64,000 nt of DNA from Streptomyces antibioticus (GCF_002019855.1 NZ_CM007717.1:3350645-3414644), one strand, 5' to 3'. Shown: positions 1 to 8,315, numbered from the stretch's first letter. Made by a program: numbers and translations. Notes: generated by a model not told the origin, from the letters alone.

Positions 1-104
1 CGGCCGCGCGCGGCGAGGCCGGGGACCCCGAGGACCCGGCCGTCGCCGCCCTGCGCCGGGCCGCCCGGCTGCGCGCCGAGGCACTGGGGGCGATGTGTCC
101 CTGA
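1..104 (+). CDS. 3' end of an unidentified gene (partial)
   Basis: The reading frame starting at base 3 is open from the window edge to a TGA at 102-104, giving a 33-residue Ala/Arg-rich helical C-terminus ending in GAMCP. Its stop overlaps the GTG start of the next gene by ten bases, so the two are translationally coupled and belong to one operon. Too little is present to name the family. Confidence 0.6.
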   Translation, partial: AARGEAGDPEDPAVAALRRAARLRAEALGAMCP

Positions 105-1684
105 TCGCCTCCCTCGCCCGTCTCGAGGCCCTGACCACCGGCCGCGCCCAGCCCGCCGCCACCGTCCGGCACCGGCACCTCTCCGACCGGCCGCTGGTCT
201 TCGTGCCGCTGACCACCGCCGGTGAGGCGGGCGCCCCGCTCGGCGCGCTCGTCGGCACCGACCGGGACGCGCCGCGGCTGCTGGCCGTGCCGCAGCCGCG
301 CGACCGCGACCTCAGGTTCGCGTTCCTGGCCGAACTGGCCGACGTGGTGCTGCCGTACATCGACTCCTACGCGGACGGTGTGGAGGCCGCCGAGCGCACC
401 GACACCGACCCCGAGACCGGCAAGCGCGTCAAGGTCGAGGTCGAGCTGTGCTCCGACGCGCCGCAGCTCGTCGTGCCGAGCCGCGCGGGCGTCGAGTACA
501 TCCGCCTCCTCGGCCGCTCGATGCGCTTCCGGCGTACGGCGGAGCAGGACCCGGAGACCCCGTACCCCGCGCCCCCGCGCGTGCCGCTGCTCGGCCGGTG
601 GCTGACGCACTTCGGGGAGCGGGCGCGGGTGCCCGGCTCGTCGCTGCTCCTCGCGCTCACCGACGTGCTCGGCCGGCACTGGGCGACCGGGCAGTCCGGC
701 CTGGAGGACCAGCATCTGGGCGCGCTGCTCGCCTGGATCGCCCCGCCGGACGGTACGACGGGCGCCGAGGCGGCCCTGCGCGCGGAGCTGGCGCGGGACG
801 CGGGCGGGCAGTTGCTGTGCCCGCCGGCCGGCCCGGCCACCGACCCGGCGTTCGACAACAAGCTGCTCGCCCCGGCCATCGAGCGCTACGACCGCGCGCG
901 GACCGCCCTCGCCGCCGCGGAGGACGGCCTGGAGGCCGACGACCGGCTGGGCGCGCTGACCGGCGCCGAGCGGGAGATCCACGAGCTGGTGCGCAGCCGC
1001 ACGCTGCCCACCTGGGAGCGGGTGTGGGAGGGCCTCGACCTGCTGCGGGCGCTGCCCGAGGGGGCGCATGTCGAGGAGCGGTGGACCCGTGACCGCTGGT
1101 CGTTCACCGGCCACCGGGACCGGGTCGTGGCCGGCGAGCCCCCGCAGCCGCGCCGGGACGACGCGGTGACCGCCGCGAACAAACTGGCCACGCGCGAGCG
1201 GGAGCAGGCCCGGCTCGAGGCGCAGGAGGCGCTGGACGACCCGCTGGTGATGGCGGGGCGGCGGCTCGCCGGGGAGGCGTTCGCGGGCGAGGTCGTCGAC
1301 GTCGTGATGGCGTACAGCGAGGGGAAGCGGCCCAGTCCGCGCCCACTGGTGACCGTCCGCACGGACGACCGGCCGCATCTCGCCGAGCGGGCGAAGGTGT
1401 TCCGGTCGCTGGGCGGGAAGCCGCAGGCGGCGGAGTTCGTGGAGCGGCCCGCCGAGGATCTGCTGGTGCTGCGGATCGTGGACAAGATGGGCCGCGGCAA
1501 GGAGCCCGAGCCGGGGTCGGTGCCCGAGAAGGGCGACCGGCTCTGTTTCACGCTGTTCGAGCACGAGCAGCGCGGCGGCGCGAAGCTGCCGGACCCGGAG
1601 GAGACGCCGTGGACGCACGGCGGTCCGCCCGGGGAGCGGGCCCCCGAGGCCCCCGACTCCGTCACCCAGGAGGACGTCCTGTGA
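95..1684 (+). CDS. Hypothetical protein, partner of the downstream SF1 helicase
   Basis: A 529-residue protein I cannot assign to a family. The GTG start has a G-rich Shine-Dalgarno at 86-90 and overlaps the upstream stop. It has no signal peptide or membrane segment, so it is cytoplasmic. The centre (about 265-400) is charged and helical, with many Arg/Glu pairs. The region around 410-500 looks beta-rich and might be an OB-like fold, but that is only an impression. The tail is Pro/Glu-rich and disordered. Its stop overlaps the helicase start as GTGA, so the two proteins are made in step. I infer an accessory or DNA-binding subunit of that helicase. No catalytic motif is recognised. Confidence 0.75.
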   Translation: MSLIASLARLEALTTGRAQPAATVRHRHLSDRPLVFVPLTTAGEAGAPLGALVGTDRDAPRLLAVPQPRDRDLRFAFLAELADVVLPYIDSYADGVEAAERTDTDPETGKRVKVEVELCSDAPQLVVPSRAGVEYIRLLGRSMRFRRTAEQDPETPYPAPPRVPLLGRWLTHFGERARVPGSSLLLALTDVLGRHWATGQSGLEDQHLGALLAWIAPPDGTTGAEAALRAELARDAGGQLLCPPAGPATDPAFDNKLLAPAIERYDRARTALAAAEDGLEADDRLGALTGAEREIHELVRSRTLPTWERVWEGLDLLRALPEGAHVEERWTRDRWSFTGHRDRVVAGEPPQPRRDDAVTAANKLATREREQARLEAQEALDDPLVMAGRRLAGEAFAGEVVDVVMAYSEGKRPSPRPLVTVRTDDRPHLAERAKVFRSLGGKPQAAEFVERPAEDLLVLRIVDKMGRGKEPEPGSVPEKGDRLCFTLFEHEQRGGAKLPDPEETPWTHGGPPGERAPEAPDSVTQEDVL

Positions 1685-3066
1685 CCATCGAGGAAGCCGT
1701 CGAGGAAGGCGTCGAGGGAGGCGCGGCGGGGGCCGGGGCCGTCCTCGACCCCGGTACCGCCGCCGGACGCGCGACGGACGCGATCCTGCGGGACACCCTG
1801 CACGGCACCGCGCGCGGGGTGGTCGTGGACTCCCCGCCCGGGGCCGGCAAGTCCACGCTCGTGGTCCGCGCGGCGCTGGAACTCGCCGACGTGGGGCGCC
1901 CGTTGATGGTGGTCGCGCAGACCAACGCGCAGGTGGACGACCTGGTGCTGCGGCTCGCCGAGAAGAGCCCCGGGCTGCCGGTGGGCCGGCTGCACAGCAG
2001 TGACGCCGACCCCTACGACAAGGCGCTCGACGCGCTGGACAACGTCCGCAAGTCGGCGAAGGCCGCCGATCTCGCCGGGCTGCCGGTCGTCATCTCCACG
2101 GCGGCCAAGTGGGCGCATGTGAAGGTCGACGAGCCGTGGCGGCACGCGATCGTGGACGAGGCGTACCAGATGCGCTCGGACGGGCTGCTGGCGGTGGCCG
2201 GGCTGTTCGAGCGGGCGCTGTTCGTGGGCGACCCGGGGCAGCTCGACCCGTTCGCGATCGTGGGCAGCGAGCAGTGGGCGGGCCTGTCGTACGACCCGTC
2301 GGCCTCGGCGGTGACGACCCTGCTGGCCCACAACCCCGAACTGCCGCAGCACCGGCTGCCGGTGTCCTGGCGGCTCCCGGCGTCGGCGGCGCCGCTGGTC
2401 TCGGACGCCTTCTACCCGTACACGCCGTTCCGCAGCGGCACCGGGCACGGCGACCGCCGGCTCTCCTTCGCCGTGCCCTCGGACGGCTCCGGTCCCGACC
2501 GGGTGATCGACGAGGCGGCGGAGTCCGGCTGGGGCCTGCTGGAGCTGCCCGCGCGGCACACGCCCCGCACCGACCCGGAGGCGGTCCGGGCGGTGGCCGT
2601 CGTCGTACGGCGGCTCCTCGACCGGGGCGGCGCGGCGACGTCGGAGCGCTCACCGGACCCGAGCCCGCTGACCGCGGACCGGGTGGCCGTCGGCACCGCC
2701 CACCGCGACCAGGCGGCGGCGGTGCGCGCCGCGCTGGCCGAGCTGGGGGTGACGGACGTGACCGTGGACACCGCGAACCGGCTCCAGGGCATGGAGTTCG
2801 ACGTCACGGTCGTCCTCCACCCGCTCTCCGGCCGCCCGGACGCCACCGCCTTCCACCTGGAGACCGGCCGCCTGTGCGTCCTGGCCTCCCGCCACCGGCA
2901 CGCGTGCGTGGTGGTCTGCCGGGCGGGCGTCGGCGACCTCCTCGACGACTACCCGTCCACGGAACCGGTCCAACTGGGAACGCTGGTGAAGTTCCCCGAC
3001 GGCTGGGAGGCGAACCACGCGGTGCTGGCGCACCTCGGGGAACATCGGGTGCGGTGGAGCCCCTGA
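1681..3066 (+). CDS. Superfamily 1 DNA/RNA helicase-type AAA ATPase
   Basis: A 461-residue P-loop NTPase. The GTG start at 1681 is preceded by AGGAGG (1669-1674) and overlaps the upstream stop. Walker A PPGAGKST lies at about 52-59, Walker B VDEAYQM at 159-165, and the SF1 motif III GDPGQLD at 184-190. Near the C-terminus, DTANRLQGMEFDVTVV resembles helicase motif V/Va and a following ASRHRHA resembles motif VI. This arrangement is that of UvrD/DNA2/NAM7-type SF1 helicases, but the protein is short and lacks obvious insert domains, which the coupled 529-aa protein might supply. Substrate and role are unknown: repair, RNA metabolism and phage defence all remain possible. Confidence 0.85.
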   Translation: MTIEEAVEEGVEGGAAGAGAVLDPGTAAGRATDAILRDTLHGTARGVVVDSPPGAGKSTLVVRAALELADVGRPLMVVAQTNAQVDDLVLRLAEKSPGLPVGRLHSSDADPYDKALDALDNVRKSAKAADLAGLPVVISTAAKWAHVKVDEPWRHAIVDEAYQMRSDGLLAVAGLFERALFVGDPGQLDPFAIVGSEQWAGLSYDPSASAVTTLLAHNPELPQHRLPVSWRLPASAAPLVSDAFYPYTPFRSGTGHGDRRLSFAVPSDGSGPDRVIDEAAESGWGLLELPARHTPRTDPEAVRAVAVVVRRLLDRGGAATSERSPDPSPLTADRVAVGTAHRDQAAAVRAALAELGVTDVTVDTANRLQGMEFDVTVVLHPLSGRPDATAFHLETGRLCVLASRHRHACVVVCRAGVGDLLDDYPSTEPVQLGTLVKFPDGWEANHAVLAHLGEHRVRWSP

Positions 3067-3274
3067 CCTCCCCGGCGACCGACGCGCGCCGCGCACCCCA
3101 CCCCAACGTGGCCGCCCCCGGCGATCCAGCCGCAGCCCCTCCACCGCCCTCCCCGCCGGACGGCGTCCGGCACGCCGCCGGAGGCGGCCGACGAATACAG
3201 CCCCGGACGGCTGGGAGGCGAGCCACGCGGTGCTGGCACACCTCGGGGAGCATCGGGTGCGGTGGAGCCCCTGA
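2998..3274. repeat. 69-bp direct duplication of the helicase gene 3' end
   Basis: Bases 2998-3066, the last codons of the helicase gene including its stop, recur at 3206-3274 with three differences in 69 positions. The two copies are 208 bp apart. The sequence between them (3067-3205) is GC-rich, carries no convincing gene and does not resemble the helicase. This is the pattern left by an imprecise insertion or by tandem duplication followed by deletion. Confidence 0.85.
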
Positions 3275-3275
3275 C

Positions 3276-3608
3276 TCAGGCCGCCTGGCGGGTGCCGTCG
3301 GGTACGGCGGGGTGCTGTTGGTCGGCGGTCTTCTGGCGGGTGCGGCAGACGGCGATGACGGCGTCGTAGCCGACGGTGAGGGCGGTCAGTCCGAGGGCCA
3401 TGAGGCTGTCGCCCCGGTGCAGGGTGTGGGTGAAGTGCAGGGTGGCGGTGGTGGCGATGGCCGGCAGGGCGAGGCTGCCGGCGGGGCGGCGGACGGTTTT
3501 CGCGGTGCGGTACCAGGTGGTCCACACGTCCTTGGGCGGGACGACGCTGAAGCGCCATCCGGTGGTCGGAGCCGGCTCGTCGGTGACGAGGTTGAGGTGG
3601 TCGGTCAC
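3276..3608 (-). CDS. Small predicted membrane protein
   Basis: A 110-residue protein. I chose the GTG at 3608 because the upstream extension is low-complexity Ser/Pro sequence. The N-terminal 45 residues are soluble and include a WTTWYRTAKT segment. Two hydrophobic stretches follow, about residues 48-66 and 70-92, each able to span the membrane, and then a short polar tail. The pattern recalls small hydrophobic Spd-type transfer proteins of Streptomyces plasmids and integrative elements, but I see no other transfer gene nearby and do not claim that function. Its stop lies two bases beyond the second copy of the helicase-end duplication. Confidence 0.55.
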   Translation of the reverse strand: MTDHLNLVTDEPAPTTGWRFSVVPPKDVWTTWYRTAKTVRRPAGSLALPAIATTATLHFTHTLHRGDSLMALGLTALTVGYDAVIAVCRTRQKTADQQHPAVPDGTRQAA

Positions 3609-3651
3609 TGCACTGTCCTTGCGGAGGCGGGGTGGGAGGGCGGCGCGACGG

Positions 3652-4686
3652 TCAGACGTCGTCACCGAAGTCGTCGAAGTCGAAGCCGAAGAGGTCGTCC
3701 TCGTAGGCGGTGTCGAAGGGCGCGTCGAGCGGATGCGTCCGCGCCGCCAGGTGTCGTTCGCGGGCCAGGACGCGCGTGGCGCGCTTGATGGCCCACATGT
3801 CGCGGGCGATGACGTGTTCCTCACCGAAGGGGATCTCGCCGGTGAGGGCTTGGTAGAGGTGACGGCTGGCGTCCCAGGGCTTCTCGATGAGCCTGCCGCT
3901 GTCGACGCGGACGGCCATGCCATGACCGACGGCGACGGGAAGTATCGCCGAGTTGAGGACGTGTTCGGTGAAGTGGACGGCGACGGGCACAGCACCGCCG
4001 AGGACGGCCCGGGCGATGGCGGAGCTGGTGTCACGGGGAAAGATGGGTTCCGCGTAGTGCCTGCTCAGCCCGGGTGCGAGATGCTCCAGGGCTTGCGGCA
4101 GGACGATGTGGTCGGGGTCGGGATCGGCGACCAGGGGTTCTCCGGTCATCGCCTGCCAGCCGTCGGCGAGGGTCAGGCGCCAGGAGCCGGAGCAGTCCGA
4201 CAGCAGCGCGGCACCTGCGGTGACGACGGCGGCGTAAAGCGGCCGGCCCGGGACGTACGTGATGATCGACAGTGACGCGGCGTTGCCGTCGGTGGTGGAC
4301 AGCCAGCGGCGCAGGCATCCGCTGTCGGAGACGGACACGACCGGCTCGTCCCGGGCGACGCGGGCCCGGAAGGCCAGCATGCGTTCGTCCAGGCAGCCGT
4401 CGGCGCCGAGCACGGTCACCGGCCGGCCGGCGACGTTGGACACCGCGCGCAGGTTCTTCGCCACGGCATCGGTGAGACGACGCCTCGCCCGGACGGCCTT
4501 GCCGACCCAGTACTCGGTCTGGCGGGGGACACCCGAAGGCGGCAGGTCCGGGGCGGGTTCCTGCCCTCGGGCCGTCTCCCGCCTCAGGGCGTCCAGTTCG
4601 AGGAGCGCGGCGTGCGCGGCGCGGGCTGTCACACCGTCCGCGCCGAGGGGAGCCGACCGTCCGTCACCGTCAAAAGGGAAGTGCAA
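3652..4686 (-). CDS. Hypothetical protein with acidic Asp/Phe-rich tail
   Basis: A 344-residue soluble protein of no family I recognise. The ATG at 4686 begins MHFPFDGDG. The middle contains alternating hydrophobic beta-like stretches (SLSIITYVPG, LYAAVVTAGAALL) and the pair DSGCLRRW and LLSDCSGSWRL. The last fifteen residues are strongly acidic and aromatic (FGFDFDDFGDDV). Such tails often bind a basic partner surface or mimic DNA, but this is speculation. It lies in the same direction as the small membrane protein downstream and the sigma-factor pair upstream, with 43- and 57-bp gaps. Confidence 0.6.
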   Translation of the reverse strand: MHFPFDGDGRSAPLGADGVTARAAHAALLELDALRRETARGQEPAPDLPPSGVPRQTEYWVGKAVRARRRLTDAVAKNLRAVSNVAGRPVTVLGADGCLDERMLAFRARVARDEPVVSVSDSGCLRRWLSTTDGNAASLSIITYVPGRPLYAAVVTAGAALLSDCSGSWRLTLADGWQAMTGEPLVADPDPDHIVLPQALEHLAPGLSRHYAEPIFPRDTSSAIARAVLGGAVPVAVHFTEHVLNSAILPVAVGHGMAVRVDSGRLIEKPWDASRHLYQALTGEIPFGEEHVIARDMWAIKRATRVLARERHLAARTHPLDAPFDTAYEDDLFGFDFDDFGDDV

Positions 4687-4743
4687 GCGAACTCCTTGTC
4701 CAGGTACGCGCGTACCGTCGCCGCGCGTACGCGTCGAACCGCC

Positions 4744-5442
4744 TCATACCGACGCCAGGTCGCACCAGCGCCCGGCGAGATCGGCGGTGGGCTGCCGTAC
4801 GGGTCCCAGCCCGGCGTCCTCCGCCGCCAGCCGGCCCACCGCGTCCCGTACCGCCGCCTCCGGCACCGCCCGCCCGGGCGGCAGGACGTAGCGGACGGCC
4901 GTGCCCAACAGCGGGTCGGCGTCCACCCGTTCCGCCCGATGGTCGACCGGCATATAGCCGTCCCAGCCCAGGTCGCGGAGATCGCCTATCTGATGCGCCC
5001 AGTGCCTGGCGTCCCGCAGCTCGCTGCGGCTGAGGTGCATCAGATACAGGCACAGCGCGCCGGTGACACTGCCCGCCCCGGCCGCGTACTCCCACCAGAA
5101 CTGGGCGCCGCCGTCCGGCTCGGCGACATAGAGCAGGCAGGCGAAGGCCAGCGCGCCGTCGGGTTCGCGGTGGTCGTCGAACGCCGTGACCCGGCCGACG
5201 GCCCCCGGGTCGCGGATGACGGCGCGGGCCAGCAGACGCAGGTCGGTCATCGCCCGTTCGTGCCGGACCGCCGACCGGGTGGACGGCACCGCCGTGTCGT
5301 CCAGGGCACGCTCCCAGCGCAGCTCGTTGACCCTGCGGGCCACCGTCTCCCGCGCGGCTTCCAGGTCCGCGCGGGTGTACGGGCCCTGGAGGACACGGGC
5401 ACGGTCGAGGATGTCGTCGATGGTGCGCGGGGAGCGAGTCAT
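4744..5442 (-). CDS. Hypothetical protein downstream of a sigma-like factor
   Basis: A 232-residue soluble protein. The ATG at 5442 has an AAGGAGAG Shine-Dalgarno eight bases upstream, and the gene follows the sigma-like gene by 34 bp, so the pair is probably one operon. The N-terminal 70 residues are helical (IDDILDRARVLQGPYTRADL). The centre holds hydrophobic and aromatic segments (FACLLYVAEPDGGAQFWWEY, GALCLYLMHLSR) that do not look like full membrane helices. The family is unknown to me. Position suggests it modulates or is co-expressed with the sigma-like protein; no anti-sigma motif is visible. Confidence 0.65.
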   Translation of the reverse strand: MTRSPRTIDDILDRARVLQGPYTRADLEAARETVARRVNELRWERALDDTAVPSTRSAVRHERAMTDLRLLARAVIRDPGAVGRVTAFDDHREPDGALAFACLLYVAEPDGGAQFWWEYAAGAGSVTGALCLYLMHLSRSELRDARHWAHQIGDLRDLGWDGYMPVDHRAERVDADPLLGTAVRYVLPPGRAVPEAAVRDAVGRLAAEDAGLGPVRQPTADLAGRWCDLASV

Positions 5443-5476
5443 GGTGCTCTCCTTCGGGTCGTCTTCGCGTGGTCTT

Positions 5477-6223
5477 CTAGTCGTCGGGGTCGGCGTCGGG
5501 GTCGGGGTCGGGGTCGAGCCGGCATCCCATGGCGGCCGCCAGCCGCTCCTTGGCGTTGCGGCGGGTCGAGCGGACCGTCGCCGGACTGACGCCCATGATC
5601 AGAGCCGTGTCCCTGGTGCTGAACCCCAGCGCCTTCTGGAGCACGAGGACGTCGAAGTGGCGCTCGCTGAGCCGTGCCATGTGCTCGAACAGCTCTATTT
5701 CGTCCGCGAGTTCGCCGTCCCGGCATCCGTAGGCCGCGCGGAAGCGTTCACGGAACGAGGCCAGGAACGGAGCCGCGGCGGCCTGGACGGCGCGGCTGAA
5801 GGCCAGCGTCTCCGTCGCGGCCGGTGTGCGGCCCCGCTCCTCCAGTTCGGCGGCCACCCGGTCCTTCAGCAGCGACCAGGCGTAGTGGTCAGGACGGGGG
5901 GCCACATGGCGCCAGTCCATGGCGAGGTAGACGAAGGTCATGTCGACCAGGTAGCGGCTGACGGCCTCGTCGCCGAGGTGGATCAGCGTGTACGCGTAGT
6001 ACGCCCGGGCGTAGCGCGCGTGGAACTGCCAGAACTCCGGCGGCATGGAGTCGATGAGTTCGGCCATCGCCTTCTCCGCGTCGGCCTCCCGGCCGCCGGC
6101 CGAGGACGCGGTGGACGGGGGACCGTGGTGAACCAGGGTGCCCGAGCGCCCTCCGGGCACGAGGGGCCGTGCCACGGTGCCGGGGGCGGGCGCGGGCGTG
6201 GAGCTGCCTACGTCGTCGTTCAC
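5477..6223 (-). CDS. Sigma-70-like transcription factor
   Basis: A 248-residue protein from a GTG at 6223, chosen because AGGAGGAAGG lies upstream and the longer frame is atypical. Residues about 45-170 form a helical region. Residues about 175-235 hold a region-4-like helix-turn-helix, LGFSTRDTALIMGVSPATVR followed by STRRNAKERLAAAM, typical of ECF-type or RNA polymerase sigma-like proteins. A convincing region 2 is not visible, so it may be a diverged sigma factor or another DNA-binding regulator. The C-terminus ends in Asp-Pro repeats (DPDPDPDADPDD) encoded by a short tandem GGTCGG run. It appears to lead the gene pair with the 232-aa protein. Confidence 0.7.
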   Translation of the reverse strand: MNDDVGSSTPAPAPGTVARPLVPGGRSGTLVHHGPPSTASSAGGREADAEKAMAELIDSMPPEFWQFHARYARAYYAYTLIHLGDEAVSRYLVDMTFVYLAMDWRHVAPRPDHYAWSLLKDRVAAELEERGRTPAATETLAFSRAVQAAAAPFLASFRERFRAAYGCRDGELADEIELFEHMARLSERHFDVLVLQKALGFSTRDTALIMGVSPATVRSTRRNAKERLAAAMGCRLDPDPDPDADPDD

Positions 6224-6859
6224 AGAACCGGTGGTCCTTCCTCCTTCTTCAGCGGCGCCGTTGACCACGTCCGCCCCCCGTTCGGCGTGGGTCGCGCGCC
6301 TGAGCGTGATTGCTCTGAGAAACAGATAAGCGGACCGGAACGCCCGATCGTGCAGCCCTCCGGCCACGAGTTTTCAAGGACCCTCGCCCGATGGCGTCCG
6401 GCGCACTTCTCGACGGATTTGCAGTCGCGTAACGCCATGGATCGCCACCTCGCACGCCGCCGCGCCACCCCGCACAAGCTGGCGATCCGCTGATTCGTAG
6501 ACGGTTCAACGAAAATTTGCGGGAAGGCGCAATTTCGCGTGCAGTTGCAAGAGGTGACACAGGTCACTCAAATAGCGGCGGCGCGACGCCCACACCCCTT
6601 CAATACCTGCACAAAAACTGCGCGGCGAGCCGCCTTGACCCGCCCTGTCGAGCGGCCCGTGCGCGGGCGCGCACCACCTCGTCACGCTCCCCGGGGAACA
6701 TCGCGTGGCCTGAAAGCCTTGAGTGGCGGGGGCCCTGGGAAGCCTTGGACGAGCGGGCCCCGGAAGCCCCACCGACAGAACGTGGAGCCGAGGGCCTCTT
6801 GCGGGGCCGGGGGACAATGGAAGGTGGTCCGCATTCGCAGCGCACGAGGAGGAGAAGAC
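6224..6859. other. 636-bp intergenic region with an AT-richer core
   Basis: Divergent promoter region between the sigma-like gene and the 122-aa gene. Bases about 6300-6600 are noticeably poorer in GC than their surroundings and contain the inverted repeat GTGAC-N4-GTCAC at 6554-6567 and a looser TTGCG/CGCAA dyad near 6520-6541. These are plausible regulator sites. I see no convincing protein-coding frame or RNA gene. Confidence 0.5.
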
Positions 6860-7228
6860 ATGGCGGAGCCCACGCCGCGTCGGCACGAACCGCGGCTACG
6901 CCCCGCGCCCCTGCTCTTCGAGCCGGCGGAGGCGGCCGGTGATCCGGAGCACTTCTTCGACCTGGAGTCGATAGACGACCCCGGCGCGCTGCTGACGCGC
7001 GCGACGGAGCTGACGGTGGCGTTCCGGGCGGCCGCCGACCGGGCGGTGGAGTTCCAGGCGATGGCGGCGGCGCAGCTCGCCGATCCGCGCCGCTTCGACC
7101 GGCTGACGCCCGCGGACATCGCCGAGCGGGCCGAGTGGACCGAGGACTACGCGAAGAAGATGGTCGAGTTCGGCCGGGACCTGCTGCGCGGCGACGCCGA
7201 GAGCCGGGGGCATCTCGACCCCCTGTAG
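6860..7228 (+). CDS. Small hypothetical protein
   Basis: A 122-residue soluble protein. The ATG at 6860 follows a strong GAGGAGGAG Shine-Dalgarno at 6846-6854. The N-terminus is basic and proline-rich. Residues about 35-110 are Ala/Glu/Arg-rich and helical (LLTRATELTVAFRAAADRAV, LTPADIAERAEWTEDYAKKM). The segment ADIAERAEWTEDYAKKMVEF could be a helix-turn-helix, but the match is weak. I do not recognise the family. The gene stands alone and is followed immediately by the 15-bp repeat field. Confidence 0.7.
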   Translation: MAEPTPRRHEPRLRPAPLLFEPAEAAGDPEHFFDLESIDDPGALLTRATELTVAFRAAADRAVEFQAMAAAQLADPRRFDRLTPADIAERAEWTEDYAKKMVEFGRDLLRGDAESRGHLDPL

Positions 7229-7475
7229 ACCACCGGACCGTGGGGCACGATCCTGTGGGGCCACGATCCGTGGGCCACGTCCCGTGGGGGCCGCGATCCG
7301 TGGGGCCACGACCCATGAGGTCACGACCCGAGAGGCACCATCCGTCGGGCACGATCCAGGGGGCCACGTCCTGTGGGGGCCACGTCCCGTGGGGCCGCGA
7401 TCTGTGGGGCCACGACCCGTGGGGCCCGCGATCCGTGAGGCCGCGACCCGAGAGGCACCATCCGTCGCGCGCGCG
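7229..7475. repeat. Degenerate 15-bp tandem repeats
   Basis: About sixteen imperfect copies of a 15-bp unit close to GTGGGGCCACGATCC fill this gap. A 24-bp block at 7324-7347 recurs exactly at 7444-7467, a spacing of 120 bp or eight units, showing block duplication within the array. No gene with a ribosome binding site lies in it. All six frames carry pentapeptide-like runs simply because the period is a multiple of three. A similar 15-bp-period array occurs at 21766-21900. Confidence 0.75.
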
Positions 7476-7595
7476 AGCCGCGCAGCCCCGTCTGGCATAT
7501 GCCGGGCGGGCAAGATACCCGCTCCCCCTCCCCCCTGTCCCGGCTTTGCGCAACTCTCGGAAGCCGGGTGCTCACCCCCGGTACACCTGTCGGTC

Positions 7596-8180
7596 ATGAG
7601 CAGCGCTTGTGTGACCGCGGACGGGGCCGCCTGGCTGGCCTCCGCCGGAACCTACCCGCGCAGCACCCTCGCCCTGTGGGACGAGCGGCCGGACGCCCCG
7701 GTGGTGCTGCCGTGCGGTTCCGTCTTCGACGTCGTCAGCGTGCCGGCGGTGTTCGGGCGGCTGATGCTGGACCGGCTGTGGGGCGACGGGCCGGGTTCCG
7801 GGCCGGTGGCGGTGTTCCGCGGCCGGACCCTGCTGTTCGCCGCGCCGGGCACCGCCCAGCGGCTGCCGTCGCTGCTGCGCTGGGAGGAGTACGACCGCAA
7901 GGGCGCGATCCCGCCATTGCTGTGCCACGGCACCGGCGACGCGGTGACCGTGCCCTCGGTGCGCGACGCCGCCCCGCCGGTCTCCCCCACCTGCCCCGCC
8001 GCCCCCGCCCTGTCGGGCACCCGCTGGCTGGTCGCCCCGGACACCCGCCAGCCCTGGCTGCCGGGCCCCGAGATCCTGCTCTGGGCGGCCGTCCGGGCGG
8101 CCCGCGCGGCGGTGCGTATTTCGATTTTTCCTCCCCAGGATCAGGATGCTAAGGTCTACGACGTCAGCAGGCGCCGCTAG
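7596..8180 (+). CDS. Bifunctional primase/polymerase N-terminal-like protein
   Basis: A 194-residue protein starting at the ATG at 7596. The order of motifs (WLASAGTYPRSTLALW, VVLPCGSVFDVVSVP, then GPVAVFRGRTLLFAAPG and WLVAPDTRQPWLPGPEILLW) resembles the small Streptomyces proteins annotated as prim-pol N-terminal domain proteins. Most catalytic acidic residues of real prim-pol enzymes are not evident, so it may not polymerise. Its TAG stop at 8178-8180 lies inside the tRNA-Lys gene that begins at 8171, so mRNA and tRNA sequences overlap by ten bases. Function is not established. Confidence 0.6.
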   Translation: MSSACVTADGAAWLASAGTYPRSTLALWDERPDAPVVLPCGSVFDVVSVPAVFGRLMLDRLWGDGPGSGPVAVFRGRTLLFAAPGTAQRLPSLLRWEEYDRKGAIPPLLCHGTGDAVTVPSVRDAAPPVSPTCPAAPALSGTRWLVAPDTRQPWLPGPEILLWAAVRAARAAVRISIFPPQDQDAKVYDVSRRR

Positions 8181-8244
8181 CTCAGTTGGTTAGAGCAGCT
8201 GACTCTTAATCAGCGGGTCCGGGGTTCGAGTCCCTGGCGGCGCA
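8171..8244 (+). tRNA. tRNA-Lys(CUU), copy 1
   Basis: A 74-nt cloverleaf. The acceptor GCGCCGC pairs with GCGGCGC, the anticodon stem GCTGA/TCAGC encloses loop CTCTTAA with anticodon CUU, and the T arm carries GGTTCGAGTCC. The discriminator base is A at 8244 and CCA is not encoded. It is identical to the copies at 18986 and 23482. The 5' end overlaps the preceding CDS. Confidence 0.97.
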
Positions 8245-8250
8245 CAGACA

Positions 8251-8286
8251 GCGAAAGGCCCCTCGTGGAAGCGAGGGGCCTTTCGC
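8251..8286. terminator. Bidirectional terminator after tRNA-Lys copy 1
   Basis: A perfect 15-bp stem (8251-8265 with 8272-8286) around a six-base loop. It begins seven bases past the tRNA and lies just beyond the stop of the opposing metalloprotease gene, so it can serve both. Confidence 0.85.
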
Positions 8287-8315
8287 ATGCCCGCGCACCT
8301 GTCGCACGCCCTCAC

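Noticed and set aside
7229..7475. CRISPR-like array
   Set aside because: The units are contiguous 15-mers without unique spacers and no cas gene is present.
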